A stretch of 64,000 bases of DNA from Mesorhizobium loti (GTDB taxonomy: Bacteria; Pseudomonadota; Alphaproteobacteria; Rhizobiales; Rhizobiaceae), in assembly GCF_003148495.1 (NCBI RefSeq), contig NZ_QGGH01000001.1, positions 516,347 to 580,346 on the forward strand. Direction: 5' to 3'. The notes below the pieces were generated by a model. It worked only from the letters and a program-made list of their open reading frames with translations. It was not told where the DNA came from and made no database searches. The position numbers were made by a program, and so were the translations under genes. Below, piece by piece: positions 18,319 through 26,238 of the stretch. Position 1 is the first letter of the stretch; the number at the start of each line of letters is the position of its first letter.

Positions 18319-18849
18319 TCAAGCCTTGGCAGTCGTCTTGCGCACCTTCTTCACCGGCGACTTGATTGCAGCCGCAGTTGTTCTCGCTGCCGCCGAACGC
18401 GCGACCGGTTTCCGTTTTTCTGCCGCGGCGGATGTGGGCGCTGGCGCTTTGCGCCCGAGCCCAATTGATTTCGCCAGGGCCGACCGGGTGGCCGCGTAGT
18501 TCGGCGCGACCATCGGATAGTCGGACGGCAGGTTCCACTTCTGCCGATATTGGTCGGGGGTCAGACCAAAATGCTGGAGATGCCGCTTGAGCGATTTGAA
18601 TTTCTTTCCGTCTTCCAGACAGATGATGAAGTCGGGCGTCACCGATTTCTTGATCGAAACTGCCGGCTCCTGTTTTACGACAGGTTCTACCGCCGGCGTG
18701 CCGATGCCATTCAGGGCGGCATGGATGTCGCCGATCAGTTTCGGCAACTCGCCAACCGGTACTGGATTGTTCGATACATAGGCCGCGACAATGTCAGCCG
18801 TTATCGACACGGTATCTAGTTTGTTGCCTTGCTCGAGAGCAGTGGTCAT
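18319..18849 (-). CDS. MucR/Ros-family transcriptional regulator
   Basis: The 176-residue protein has the MucR/Ros arrangement: an N-terminal helical region ([20 protein letters not shown]), then the prokaryotic zinc finger [20 protein letters not shown] followed by [15 protein letters not shown] at about residues 74-108. The basic Ala/Lys-rich tail after residue 130 is longer than usual. MucR/Ros proteins bind AT-rich DNA and silence exopolysaccharide, virulence and horizontally acquired genes. This copy is translationally coupled (ATGA) to an upstream small gene and lies in the mobile element beside traC/traD, so it may regulate element genes. The core-genome paralogue is not in the window. 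Confidence 0.88.
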   Translation of the reverse strand: MTTALEQGNKLDTVSITADIVAAYVSNNPVPVGELPKLIGDIHAALNGIGTPAVEPVVKQEPAVSIKKSVTPDFIICLEDGKKFKSLKRHLQHFGLTPDQYRQKWNLPSDYPMVAPNYAATRSALAKSIGLGRKAPAPTSAAAEKRKPVARSAAARTTAAAIKSPVKKVRKTTAKA

Positions 18850-19178
18850 ATGATTTCCCTTTTTTGTATCGGATGAATTGAGCGACGTTTGATTTTTCTG
18901 CCCTGCCCACGACGCAAATAGTACGTTTCTTCGTAGAATCCACCTCTCTTGCGCAACATGACAAGAGTAAGTTTCGCGTCTGTCGTACCATCGGCTGGAT
19001 TGCCCTTGCCGATCTCATTTAAAGCGAGGAGCGTTCCGTCGCTTTTTCGCCAGTTCCGGCTGTGCAGAGCAATGCCGCTGGCCTGGCTATAGAGTATCAA
19101 CACGCAGTGCGCATGATCGCATGCGCGGGCGTGGGAGGTTTCGAGGGGAACACGATCTGGCATTTGAAATTTGCTCAT
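18846..19178 (-). CDS. Hypothetical protein coupled to the MucR-like gene
   Basis: The frame gives 110 residues starting [20 protein letters not shown], with [20 protein letters not shown] in the middle and a basic C-terminus ([20 protein letters not shown]). I recognise no family. The stop overlaps the MucR-like start in ATGA, which supports coding. Upstream in-frame ATGs (near 19241 and 19229) would extend it by up to 21 residues, and no start has a clear ribosome-binding site. Co-expression with the regulator is the only functional hint. Confidence 0.55.
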   Translation of the reverse strand: MSKFQMPDRVPLETSHARACDHAHCVLILYSQASGIALHSRNWRKSDGTLLALNEIGKGNPADGTTDAKLTLVMLRKRGGFYEETYYLRRGQGRKIKRRSIHPIQKREII

Positions 19179-19387
19179 CGGGTAACGCCTGCTTTGACGG
19201 CTTTGCCTATTCAAGCCTTGCGCCTTCATCATCTGAATCAAGGCTCGCGCGACATAAGATTGTCGCTGGTAGCGACGAAGATCGCGAAAGCTTCCTGCGC
19301 ATGCGCTTGACTGCGGAGTCGGCGCTGGCGCACCGGCGGAAGTCTGCTGTTCGGGCTCGCGCCAGCCGCTGTTCGCGCCAACTGTGG

Positions 19388-19651
19388 CTAGGTTCGCCGG
19401 CCCATCCGCTCTTCACGCCGTTCAGCATCGAACGCATGCCTGCCCTTCGAGGCCCATAGGTCTCGCGGACGTTCGGCTTCATCGCTCTGCAGCTTGGCGG
19501 CGATCCAAAGGAGCGCGCCGTAGATGGTAGCGCGATCGTCATTGGTGAGCTCGACAATGCCTGCCTTGAGGACGAGACCGCCAAGTTCGATGAGCTGCCG
19601 TGTGCGCTTGCGACGCTCGACCTGCCAGGTCCTCATGTCATTGCGAGCCAT
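19388..19651 (-). CDS. traD: TraD-like conjugal transfer protein (Ti-plasmid family)
   Basis: The 87-residue basic protein contains MRTWQVERRKRTRQLIELGG, LVLKAGIVELTNDDRATIYG and KGRHAFDAER, as in the small TraD proteins of the Ti/rhizobial traCDG operon. It is not related to the F-plasmid TraD coupling ATPase. It is thought to be an accessory relaxosome protein. It overlaps the preceding traC by 14 bases. The usual next gene, traG (coupling protein), is absent: after a short gap comes the MucR-like pair. The transfer operon is thus cut short. Confidence 0.83.
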   Translation of the reverse strand: MARNDMRTWQVERRKRTRQLIELGGLVLKAGIVELTNDDRATIYGALLWIAAKLQSDEAERPRDLWASKGRHAFDAERREERMGRRT

Positions 19652-19964
19652 TGCCGCTTGCCGGCGATTGTGGGCCGCCCGGTTGCGCCGAAGCGCCGCG
19701 TGGGTTGCGCTGAGATGCCGAAGCAGTTCGCCGGGACCTGCTTTCGAAAAACGTCACCCCACGCTTGGCCCAAGCCTCGCGCTTTGCAGTGTCGACCGTT
19801 TCGGCGATTGCCACCAATGCACCGGCCAGTTCGTCACTGCTGAGCTGATCGGCGCCGGTGGCGATCACCAGCTCGCCAAGTTGCTGCACCTTTCGCGTTT
19901 TGAGTTCTCGCGCTTTGTCTTCCAGGGCGTGAAGTTCTGCGTCGAAGTCCCGTGGTTTGCGCAT
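19638..19964 (-). CDS. traC: TraC-like conjugal transfer protein
   Basis: The 108-residue product begins MRKPRDFDAELHALEDKARE, continues LKTRKVQQLGELVIATGADQ, and ends in a basic low-complexity tail. This matches TraC of Ti and symbiotic plasmids, a small DNA-binding relaxosome component. It is divergent from traA across a 172-base region holding the oriT, exactly the order found on pTi. A good purine-rich site (GAAGGAGATAGCC) precedes the ATG at 19964. Confidence 0.83.
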   Translation of the reverse strand: MRKPRDFDAELHALEDKARELKTRKVQQLGELVIATGADQLSSDELAGALVAIAETVDTAKREAWAKRGVTFFESRSRRTASASQRNPRGASAQPGGPQSPASGNGSQ

Positions 19965-20073
19965 GGCTATCTCCTTCGGTTGTCGATCTCTGGATGATAG
20001 GCGAGCACCTGCCGGAAGGCTTCAGGGTTGCCGAGACAGCCCGGGACGGGCTGGTCCATCCCGAGAATTTTTC

Positions 20074-20107
20074 GAGGGAGGGCGCGCTTATACGTCGTGC
20101 CGACGTA
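20074..20107. other. oriT: Origin of transfer (oriT), Ti/RSF1010-type nic region
   Basis: The segment AGGGCGCGCTTAT (20079-20091) differs by one base from the nic-region core AGGGCGCACTTAT that I recall for the RSF1010/Ti-type oriT. It is followed immediately by the dyad TACGTCG (20091-20097) / CGACGTA (20101-20107). Position between divergent traC and traA is the classical one for rhizobial oriTs. The nick would be expected within the core near the start of the dyad, by family precedent. Confidence 0.75.
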
Positions 20108-20136
20108 CGCTTTGACGTGCAAATGATCCCGTCGCG

Positions 20137-23133
20137 ATGGCGATCTTTCATCTTCACGTCAAGGTCATTGGCCGCAAGGCTGGCAGCAGCGCGTTGGCTT
20201 CTGCGGCCTACCGTTCGGCTTCGCGACTACGCGACGAACGGATCGAACGCACTCATGACTTCTCCGCCAAGCGCGGCGTCGTCCATTCCGAGGTGATGTT
20301 GCCGGAGCATGCGCCGGAGGCCTGGCGGGACCGCGAGAGGCTGTGGAACGATATCGAGGCGTTCGAGGTACGCAAGGATGCCCAGCTTGCCCGCGAAGTC
20401 GAGTTTGCGCTCCCGAGTGAATTGTCCCAGGCGCAAGGCATCGAACTGGCGCGGGACTTTGTACAAGTCGAGTTTGTCGGCAAGGGTATGGTCGCCGATC
20501 TCAATGTGCATTGGGACAGGGCCGAGGATGGCAGCCCCAAGCCGCATGCTCATGTCATGCTCACCATGCGGTCCGTGGGCGAGAGTGGCTTTGGCGCCAA
20601 GGTTCGAGACTGGAATGCTACCCAGATGGTTGAGCGCTGGCGCGAGCGATGGGCGGAGCTGGCCAATGAGCGTCTGGCCGAACTCGACATCGACGCGCGC
20701 ATCGATCATCGCAGTCTGGAAGCGCAGGGCATCGCCCTGGAGGCGCAAACCCAGATTGGTGCACCGGCTCAACGCATTGAGGGCAGTGGCCTTGCTGCTG
20801 GCGACAGTGAAGCCGATCGCGCCGAACTGCATCGCGAGATATCACGCAACAATGGCGCGCGCATCATTGCCGATCCATCTCTGGCGCTGGATGCCATCAC
20901 CCATCAGCAATCGACCTTCACCCGAAAGGACATTGCGAAGTTCTCGCATCGCCACAGCGACGGAATGGAGCAGTTCAACGAGGTGGTGGCCGCCATCAGC
21001 AACGCGCCTGATCTGGTCGAACTCGGCAAGGACGGACGCGGCGAAGATCGCTTCACCACCCGGCAGATGATCGACACTGAACAGCGCCTTCACCGCGCTG
21101 CGCAGCGTATCGATTTGGACGAGCGTCATGCGGTGAGCAACGCACATCGCGAGGCAGCACTGGCGCGGGCTGCGCAACGCGGGCTTATCCTGTCAGGCGA
21201 GCAGACCGATGCGCTTGCGCACATCACCGACGGTCGTGGTCTTGGTGTCGTGGTCGGCTTTGCCGGAACGGGTAAGAGCGCCATGCTGGGCGTTGCGCGC
21301 CAGGCGTGGGCAGCGGCGGGCTACGAGGTTCGAGGTGCAGCACTCTCGGGCATTGCCGCCGAGAATCTGGAAGGCGGATCAGGCATCCCGTCACGCACCA
21401 TCGCCAGTATGGAGCATAGCTGGGGACAGGGCAGGGATCTGCTCACCGCGCGCGATGTCCTGGTGATCGATGAGGCCGGCATGGTCGGCACGCGCCAGTT
21501 GGAGCGCGTGCTCTCCCATGCGGCGGACGCTGGCGCAAAAGTCGTGCTGGTTGGCGATCCGCAGCAGTTGCAGGCAATCGAGGCCGGCGCTGCATTCCGC
21601 TCCATTCACGAGCGTCATGGCGGCGTCGAAATCGGCCAGGTGCGTCGGCAGCGCCAGAACTGGCAACGCGATGCCACGCGCGATCTGGCAACCGGCAGGA
21701 TCGCCGCTGCGATCAGCGCCTACGAGGCCGAAGGCATGGTGCATCACGCCGCAACGCGCGACGAAGCGCGAGGTGAACTCGTCGAGCGCTGGGATCGCGA
21801 CAGGCAGGCGCATCCAGAGGCAAGCCGGATCATCCTCACCCACACAAACGACGAAGTGAGCGTACTCAACCAGGCGGCGCGCGAGCGCATGCGCATTGCC
21901 GGCGATCTCGGCGACGAGGTTCATGTGAACGTCGAACGCGGTGCAAGGGCCTTCGCCAGCGGCGACCGGGTCATGTTCCTGCGCAACGAGCGCGGGCTTG
22001 GCGTCAAGAACGGCACGCTCGGCATCGTGGAGGAAGTCAGCACACAAAGCATGATGGTTCGCGTCGACGATGGGAGGTCGGTTCGCTTCGACCTGAAAGA
22101 CTTCGCGCACATCGACCACGGCTATGCCGCGACCATCCACAAGGCGCAGGGCATGACCGTCGACCGGGCCCATGTGCTCGCCACGCCGGGCATGGATGCG
22201 CATGGCAGTTACGTCGCACTGTCGCGGCATCGAGACGGGATGGATCTGCATTATGGCGGCGACGACTTCAGTACGCGGGAGCGGCTGGTCCGTACGCTGT
22301 CACGGGAGCGCGCCAAGGACATGGCGTCGGATTACGAGCGGATCGACCCGGCGCGGAGCTATGCCGAGCGGCGCGGCATCACCTTCCGCGAGCGTGTCGC
22401 AGAGATCGTGCGCAAGGTCGTGCCTGAAAGGCTACGCAACATGTTCGACGGCCGGCGCCCTTCGGCAGATGGCGCGCCCGACTTCGACGCCATGCGCAGG
22501 CCGGAAAGAGAGGAAGTGCGCCTCGAACCCGCAGCGCCCGCCAGAGAGATCGCCGAGGACGGGCAAGCGGCGTTGCGGAAAGCCCGAACCGATGCGCTCG
22601 TGCGTCATGCCCGCGCCATGGACGCGATATTCAGCGACGAGGGCGCAGGAAACAAGGCCAGCCCGATGCGGTTGCGCGAATTGGCTGACGCCCGAAAAGC
22701 CTTCGACGAGGTGCGGCCCCATGGCTGGCGCGATGCCGAGGCGGCTTATGTCAAAAGCCCGGAACTTGTCGCCGAGGCCGCCGGCGGACGGATCAACCGC
22801 GCCATCCGCGCCCTCCAGCTTGAAACTGAAATCCGCACCGGACTGGACAACGATCCGGGCCGCCGCGCAGACCATTTCGTGGAGCGTTGGCACAAACTCG
22901 ACCGGACCAGCCAGCACCAGTATCAGGCGGGTGACATGTCCGGCTACAAGGCCACGCGATCGGCGATGGGTGACATGGCCAAAAGCCTCGAGCGCGATCC
23001 GCAGCTTGAATCCATCCTCGCGAACCGCAAGCACGACCTTGGCATCAGCGTCGACTCTGGTCGGCGCCTTGGTGCGGAACTCGCATTCACCCACGGCATC
23101 GACCTCGGGCGGGGCCGGGGCATTGGACTCTAG
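20137..23133 (+). CDS. traA: TraA relaxase/helicase (Ti-plasmid type, MOB-Q)
   Basis: The 998-residue protein combines a MobA/MobL relaxase domain with a TraI-like helicase. Residues 1-220 include MAIFHLHVKVIGRKAGSSAL, ASAAYRSASRLRDER and the metal histidines in KPHAHVML near 135. The helicase part has Walker A GFAGTGKS at about 374-381, VLVIDEAGMVGTRQLERVL, GDPQQLQAIE and GYAATIHKAQGMTVDRAHV. A less conserved C-terminal region of about 250 residues follows. It should nick at the adjacent oriT and unwind the strand for transfer. Length (Ti TraA about 1100) suggests an essentially complete protein. Without coupling or secretion genes nearby it would need a helper system. Confidence 0.93.
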   Translation: MAIFHLHVKVIGRKAGSSALASAAYRSASRLRDERIERTHDFSAKRGVVHSEVMLPEHAPEAWRDRERLWNDIEAFEVRKDAQLAREVEFALPSELSQAQGIELARDFVQVEFVGKGMVADLNVHWDRAEDGSPKPHAHVMLTMRSVGESGFGAKVRDWNATQMVERWRERWAELANERLAELDIDARIDHRSLEAQGIALEAQTQIGAPAQRIEGSGLAAGDSEADRAELHREISRNNGARIIADPSLALDAITHQQSTFTRKDIAKFSHRHSDGMEQFNEVVAAISNAPDLVELGKDGRGEDRFTTRQMIDTEQRLHRAAQRIDLDERHAVSNAHREAALARAAQRGLILSGEQTDALAHITDGRGLGVVVGFAGTGKSAMLGVARQAWAAAGYEVRGAALSGIAAENLEGGSGIPSRTIASMEHSWGQGRDLLTARDVLVIDEAGMVGTRQLERVLSHAADAGAKVVLVGDPQQLQAIEAGAAFRSIHERHGGVEIGQVRRQRQNWQRDATRDLATGRIAAAISAYEAEGMVHHAATRDEARGELVERWDRDRQAHPEASRIILTHTNDEVSVLNQAARERMRIAGDLGDEVHVNVERGARAFASGDRVMFLRNERGLGVKNGTLGIVEEVSTQSMMVRVDDGRSVRFDLKDFAHIDHGYAATIHKAQGMTVDRAHVLATPGMDAHGSYVALSRHRDGMDLHYGGDDFSTRERLVRTLSRERAKDMASDYERIDPARSYAERRGITFRERVAEIVRKVVPERLRNMFDGRRPSADGAPDFDAMRRPEREEVRLEPAAPAREIAEDGQAALRKARTDALVRHARAMDAIFSDEGAGNKASPMRLRELADARKAFDEVRPHGWRDAEAAYVKSPELVAEAAGGRINRAIRALQLETEIRTGLDNDPGRRADHFVERWHKLDRTSQHQYQAGDMSGYKATRSAMGDMAKSLERDPQLESILANRKHDLGISVDSGRRLGAELAFTHGIDLGRGRGIGL

Positions 23134-23261
23134 ACAGTCCTATCTGCCGCCGTCTCTATGCCGGGGTACGATGACGCGGAAAACCCTCTTGCGCGCTCGC
23201 AAATGTCTGCCCTCTCTTGATTAGGAGCAGTCAAAAACAACCAGCAGGAGGCAGTGCGTCC

Positions 23262-23477
23262 ATGCGCGAACCAGACCGTATCATCCGCTTGAAAACCGTC
23301 GTCTCCCGGACAGGTCTGTCCCGGTCCACCATCTATCGCAAGATCGCCGACGGCACGTTCCCACGCCAGATCCAGATCAGTATCCACGGTGCAGGCTGGC
23401 ATGAATCCGACATCAGTCGCTGGATCACCAATCCTGTTTCGTGGCGTCCGCAAGACGAGGATGACAAGTTTGGATGA
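23262..23477 (+). CDS. AlpA-family DNA-binding protein (excisionase-like)
   Basis: The 71-residue protein has the AlpA/MerR-like helix-turn-helix: RIIRLKTVVSRTGLSRSTIY, KIADGTFPRQIQIS and GWHESDISRWI. AlpA-type proteins act as regulators of integrase genes or as recombination directionality factors on P4-like elements. The ATG at 23262 is preceded by CAGGAGGCAG. It lies between traA and the integrase, so a role in excision is plausible. From 23478 to 23732 I find no convincing gene. Confidence 0.83.
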   Translation: MREPDRIIRLKTVVSRTGLSRSTIYRKIADGTFPRQIQISIHGAGWHESDISRWITNPVSWRPQDEDDKFG

Positions 23478-23732
23478 GGGTGATGCACACTGCGCGGAAA
23501 CCTGGCCCTCATCGAGACGCAGCGGTCACGGCGGCAGGGTTACTGCCATGTCCGTCAGGAGCGCCGCCGAGGCGAGCGAAAACGGCAAACCAGAAACGAT
23601 GGTCGGCCTCGCGCTCATCAAGATGGCTTGCTCAAGCAGGGCAACTTTGGAGCGAAGCGGCCGTGACGGGCTGCCTCCGATCCGGCTTTCTTCGAAGCAG
23701 GCTGCATCCTCACCGCCTATAAGGTCCGTCGG

Positions 23733-24401
23733 CTAACGATTGCCCGATCGATCGAGATCATCGCCGGATCGATATTTATGGTGGCGGGCGAGGTCATCCA
23801 GCACAGATCGGATATGCGGCCAGGGGAAATCGTCTGGATGTTCCCAGTGCTCACCGTCACGCAGGATGACCTTGAGCTTGGCCAAAATGCCTTCTATGGA
23901 CGTGGCCGCTGTCTGCGGTAGATCATCCAGAAGCGCGCTCTCGGCTGTTTCCGATTGCCGGATAAGTTCGTCTGCTCTCGTATAGCCGATCTCAGCATCA
24001 GCAGCGTCCCAGCGCGCCTGGTGTGCCGCGAAATCCGCAAGCGCCCTGCCCCATTCGACTTCGTTCCCAGGAGAGTAGGCAACGTTCAGGCTCTCGATGG
24101 AATGGAGCGTCACGTCCCTACCATCGGCAAGCCGCACCTTGGCGCAGGGAAAGCCGATCGTCCTGGCGAGGTGTGTCTCCAACCGCTGCTGTTCGCGGCA
24201 CAACGACAGTGTCTCATCGTGGATCTTTTGCCAGTTCCCACACAGACGAAGAGCAGGATCGGCCGCGCTGCTACCGTCCGTCAGTTCGGCGGCCCGAGAC
24301 TTTCCATGGAAGGGCCATGCCGCCGCGGCCGTGGCCGTGCCCGCCAGCAAGCGCCGCCGGGTGACGAAAAACGCACTCATGCTATTGTCGGAATCAGCCA
24401 T
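23733..24401 (-). CDS. Hypothetical Tat-exported protein
   Basis: The 222-residue product begins with a twin-arginine type signal (TRRRLLAGTATAAAAWPF, about residues 14-31), then a charged, mostly helical region without motifs I recognise (NWQKIHDETLSLCREQQRLE, EVEWGRALADFAAHQARWDA). Similar short Tat proteins occur as cargo near integrases in rhizobia; that memory is general, not a specific match. The twin-arginine motif implies export of a folded protein, perhaps with a partner or cofactor. It is divergent from the small XRE gene across a region with a clear inverted repeat. Confidence 0.65.
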   Translation of the reverse strand: MADSDNSMSAFFVTRRRLLAGTATAAAAWPFHGKSRAAELTDGSSAADPALRLCGNWQKIHDETLSLCREQQRLETHLARTIGFPCAKVRLADGRDVTLHSIESLNVAYSPGNEVEWGRALADFAAHQARWDAADAEIGYTRADELIRQSETAESALLDDLPQTAATSIEGILAKLKVILRDGEHWEHPDDFPWPHIRSVLDDLARHHKYRSGDDLDRSGNR

Positions 24402-24469
24402 GATCCGAGCTCCTAACAGCTGGGTTGTGGTGAGGCCGCGTCGAGTGTTCGCGCATTCGGTGCGGCCGC

Positions 24470-24504
24470 TTTCTAAAAACGAAAGGATTATTGGTTTTTA
24501 GAAA
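24470..24504. promoter_or_regulatory. Perfect 11-bp inverted repeat, candidate operator of the XRE regulator
   Basis: TTTCTAAAAAC (24470-24480) and GTTTTTAGAAA (24494-24504) are exact inverted copies around 13 bases. A related shorter dyad, CCGAAAA with TTTTCGG, follows near 24520-24545. They lie in the divergent promoter region between the Tat protein gene and the small XRE gene. Confidence 0.5.
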
Positions 24505-24565
24505 GAAGATGTCAACGTTTTCCGAAAAGGCTTGCGATTTTCGGGAGTTATCACCAGTTTGCGGA

Positions 24566-24805
24566 ATGGATTCTTCTCAATGTCGCGCCGCACGAGCGCT
24601 GTTGAAATGGACGCAAGAGGATCTCGCCGCCCGCTCCGGCGCGAGTGCTGTTACCATTCGCAATTTCGAGAACGACCGTTCTGTTCCTCAAACTGGAACG
24701 CGATACCTCCTCCAAAAAACGCTTGAGAATGCCGGCATCGAGTTCATCCCTGAAAATGGCGGTGGTGTCGGTGTGCGCTTGTCACGGCGTTCCGAAAGTA
24801 CGTAG
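24566..24805 (+). CDS. Small XRE-family helix-turn-helix regulator
   Basis: The 79-residue protein is a single helix-turn-helix: MDSSQCRAARALLKWTQEDL, AARSGASAVTIRNFENDRSV, and a tail GIEFIPENGGGVGVRL. This ending is typical of a widespread short alphaproteobacterial XRE family. The start at 24566 matches that family's length. An upstream ATG at 24509 would add 19 unrelated residues, and the inverted repeats would then lie just in front of it. It probably represses its own and the divergent promoter. Confidence 0.8.
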   Translation: MDSSQCRAARALLKWTQEDLAARSGASAVTIRNFENDRSVPQTGTRYLLQKTLENAGIEFIPENGGGVGVRLSRRSEST

Positions 24806-24994
24806 GAGTACGTTCTTGACCTGTGGACGTGACGCGAGTTCTTCAACTAGATCGCCTAACAGCGCACGTTTGCTATCCGAATGCAGCAAATCAACCAATT
24901 CGGCTGCGTCGCCGATTACGGCTTTGCGAACCGCGTTGCCAAAGCTCACGTCATAGAGCTTGGCGTTTTCCCGCCCTGCAAAAATGCGGTCCAA
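24782..24994 (-). CDS. Hypothetical small protein overlapping the integrase 3' end
   Basis: The 70-residue frame (MDRIFAGRENAKLYDVSFGN, AVRKAVIGDAAELVDLLHSD, LVEELASRPQVKN) has balanced, protein-like composition. It starts inside the last 49 bases of the integrase gene in another frame and overlaps the convergent XRE gene by 24 bases. I recognise no family. Position directly behind the integrase suggests co-expression. It could still be a chance ORF. Confidence 0.45.
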   Translation of the reverse strand: MDRIFAGRENAKLYDVSFGNAVRKAVIGDAAELVDLLHSDSKRALLGDLVEELASRPQVKNVLLRTFGTP

Positions 24995-26238
24995 TCGCTC
25001 ATCATGGCGCGGCGCTTCTCAATCATGGTTTCACGCCGATATGCGGCCTCAACGTCGCTGTTGATGGCATGGGCGAGCGCAAATTCCCGCATGTCTCTTG
25101 GATAATCTGACAACTCCCCTGCCCAATCCGAAAACGTTGACCGCAGCCCATGGGGCACGGCTGGACGCTTCGAGTTCTTGTCGAGCCAGCCCGTGCGGCC
25201 CGCCTCGATCTCGTTTTCGTGCATCCGTCTCATGGTCGCACTCAACGTCATGTCGGAGAGCATGCCGCCGCGGATCGCCGGAAACACATATTTTGTGTCG
25301 GCGGTCGCGGCCTCTTTCATGGCAGTTAGGATTGTCATTGCCGCATCGGATAGCGCCACAACGTGCGGGCGCTTCATTTTCATTCGCGACGCCGGCACTG
25401 TCCACAATTTGTCGTTCCAATCGATTTCCGACCATTCCAAACCGCGCACTTCACCTGATCGCGCAGCGGTCAGTGTCGCGAATTCCAATGCCCGTGCACC
25501 CGTGCCTTCGCGTTGGCGCAATGCTGCGAACCACGTGGGCGCGTCTTTCAACTGAACGGCGGGCTGATTATCGACTGTCGCAACCTTGCTTGGCTTGGAC
25601 AACATGGCATTGAGATTGCCCTTCCACTGTGCCGGATTGTCGCCCTCGCGGTGTCCGTGTGCCTTTGCCCAATCAAGCACGCGTTCGCAACGTTGCCGCA
25701 AACGCGTGGCCGTCTCCGTCTTGGTCGTCCAGATCGGCTTAAGGATTTCGACCATGTGATGTTTGGTGACTTCGGAAACGGCAAGATTGCCGATGACGGG
25801 CATTGCATACTTGTCCAGCGTGGATTGCCATTGCTTCCGATGCTTTTCGTTCCTGAATTCCGCCAGCGTGTCGACAAGGAATTTGTCAACGGCATCGCGG
25901 AATGTGAGATGGCGCTTTGCGGCTTCGATCGCGGCTTTGCGACGCTCGCGCTTCTCTTGAAGCGGATTGATGCCGTTGCGGATTTTGTCTTTGGTCGCCC
26001 TCGCCCGCTCGCGGGCTTCGCCCAATGATACGTCATGCCCGCCAAGACCCATTTCGCAACGCCGGCCATTGACGTTTGTTGTGCGCAATAGCCATGACCG
26101 GCCGCTGCCCGGCGTGATTTGGAGCATGAGCCCGGCAACACCGCCGACAGCAAACACAGCGTTGCCCGGTGTGGTCGATCCGGGGTGTTTCAAGTTCTTG
26201 ACGGCTAGTGCTGAAAGTTCCTTCGCGATCTTCGGCAT
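24946..26238 (-). CDS. int: P4-type tyrosine recombinase (integrase)
   Basis: The 430-residue integrase has the usual three parts: an N-terminal DUF4102 arm-binding domain (about 10-95, GNAVFAVGGVAGLMLQITPG), a core-binding domain (about 110-210) and the catalytic domain. The catalytic residues are Arg260 (TAARSGEVRGLEW), His363-x-x-Arg366 (HGLRSTFSDWA), His390 and Tyr400 (DVEAAYRRETM). All are present, so the enzyme should be active. Such integrases insert elements at the 3' ends of tRNA genes. Its promoter faces a region with candidate attachment-site sequences (26300-26400). The cargo of this element would lie to the left. Confidence 0.92.
   Translation of the reverse strand: MPKIAKELSALAVKNLKHPGSTTPGNAVFAVGGVAGLMLQITPGSGRSWLLRTTNVNGRRCEMGLGGHDVSLGEARERARATKDKIRNGINPLQEKRERRKAAIEAAKRHLTFRDAVDKFLVDTLAEFRNEKHRKQWQSTLDKYAMPVIGNLAVSEVTKHHMVEILKPIWTTKTETATRLRQRCERVLDWAKAHGHREGDNPAQWKGNLNAMLSKPSKVATVDNQPAVQLKDAPTWFAALRQREGTGARALEFATLTAARSGEVRGLEWSEIDWNDKLWTVPASRMKMKRPHVVALSDAAMTILTAMKEAATADTKYVFPAIRGGMLSDMTLSATMRRMHENEIEAGRTGWLDKNSKRPAVPHGLRSTFSDWAGELSDYPRDMREFALAHAINSDVEAAYRRETMIEKRRAMMSDWTAFLQGGKTPSSMT

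Noticed and set aside
23389..23736. ORFs between the AlpA-like gene and the Tat-exported protein gene
   Set aside because: The frames are Arg/Ser/Pro-rich, overlap each other and the AlpA gene, and lack a ribosome-binding site or any family similarity.
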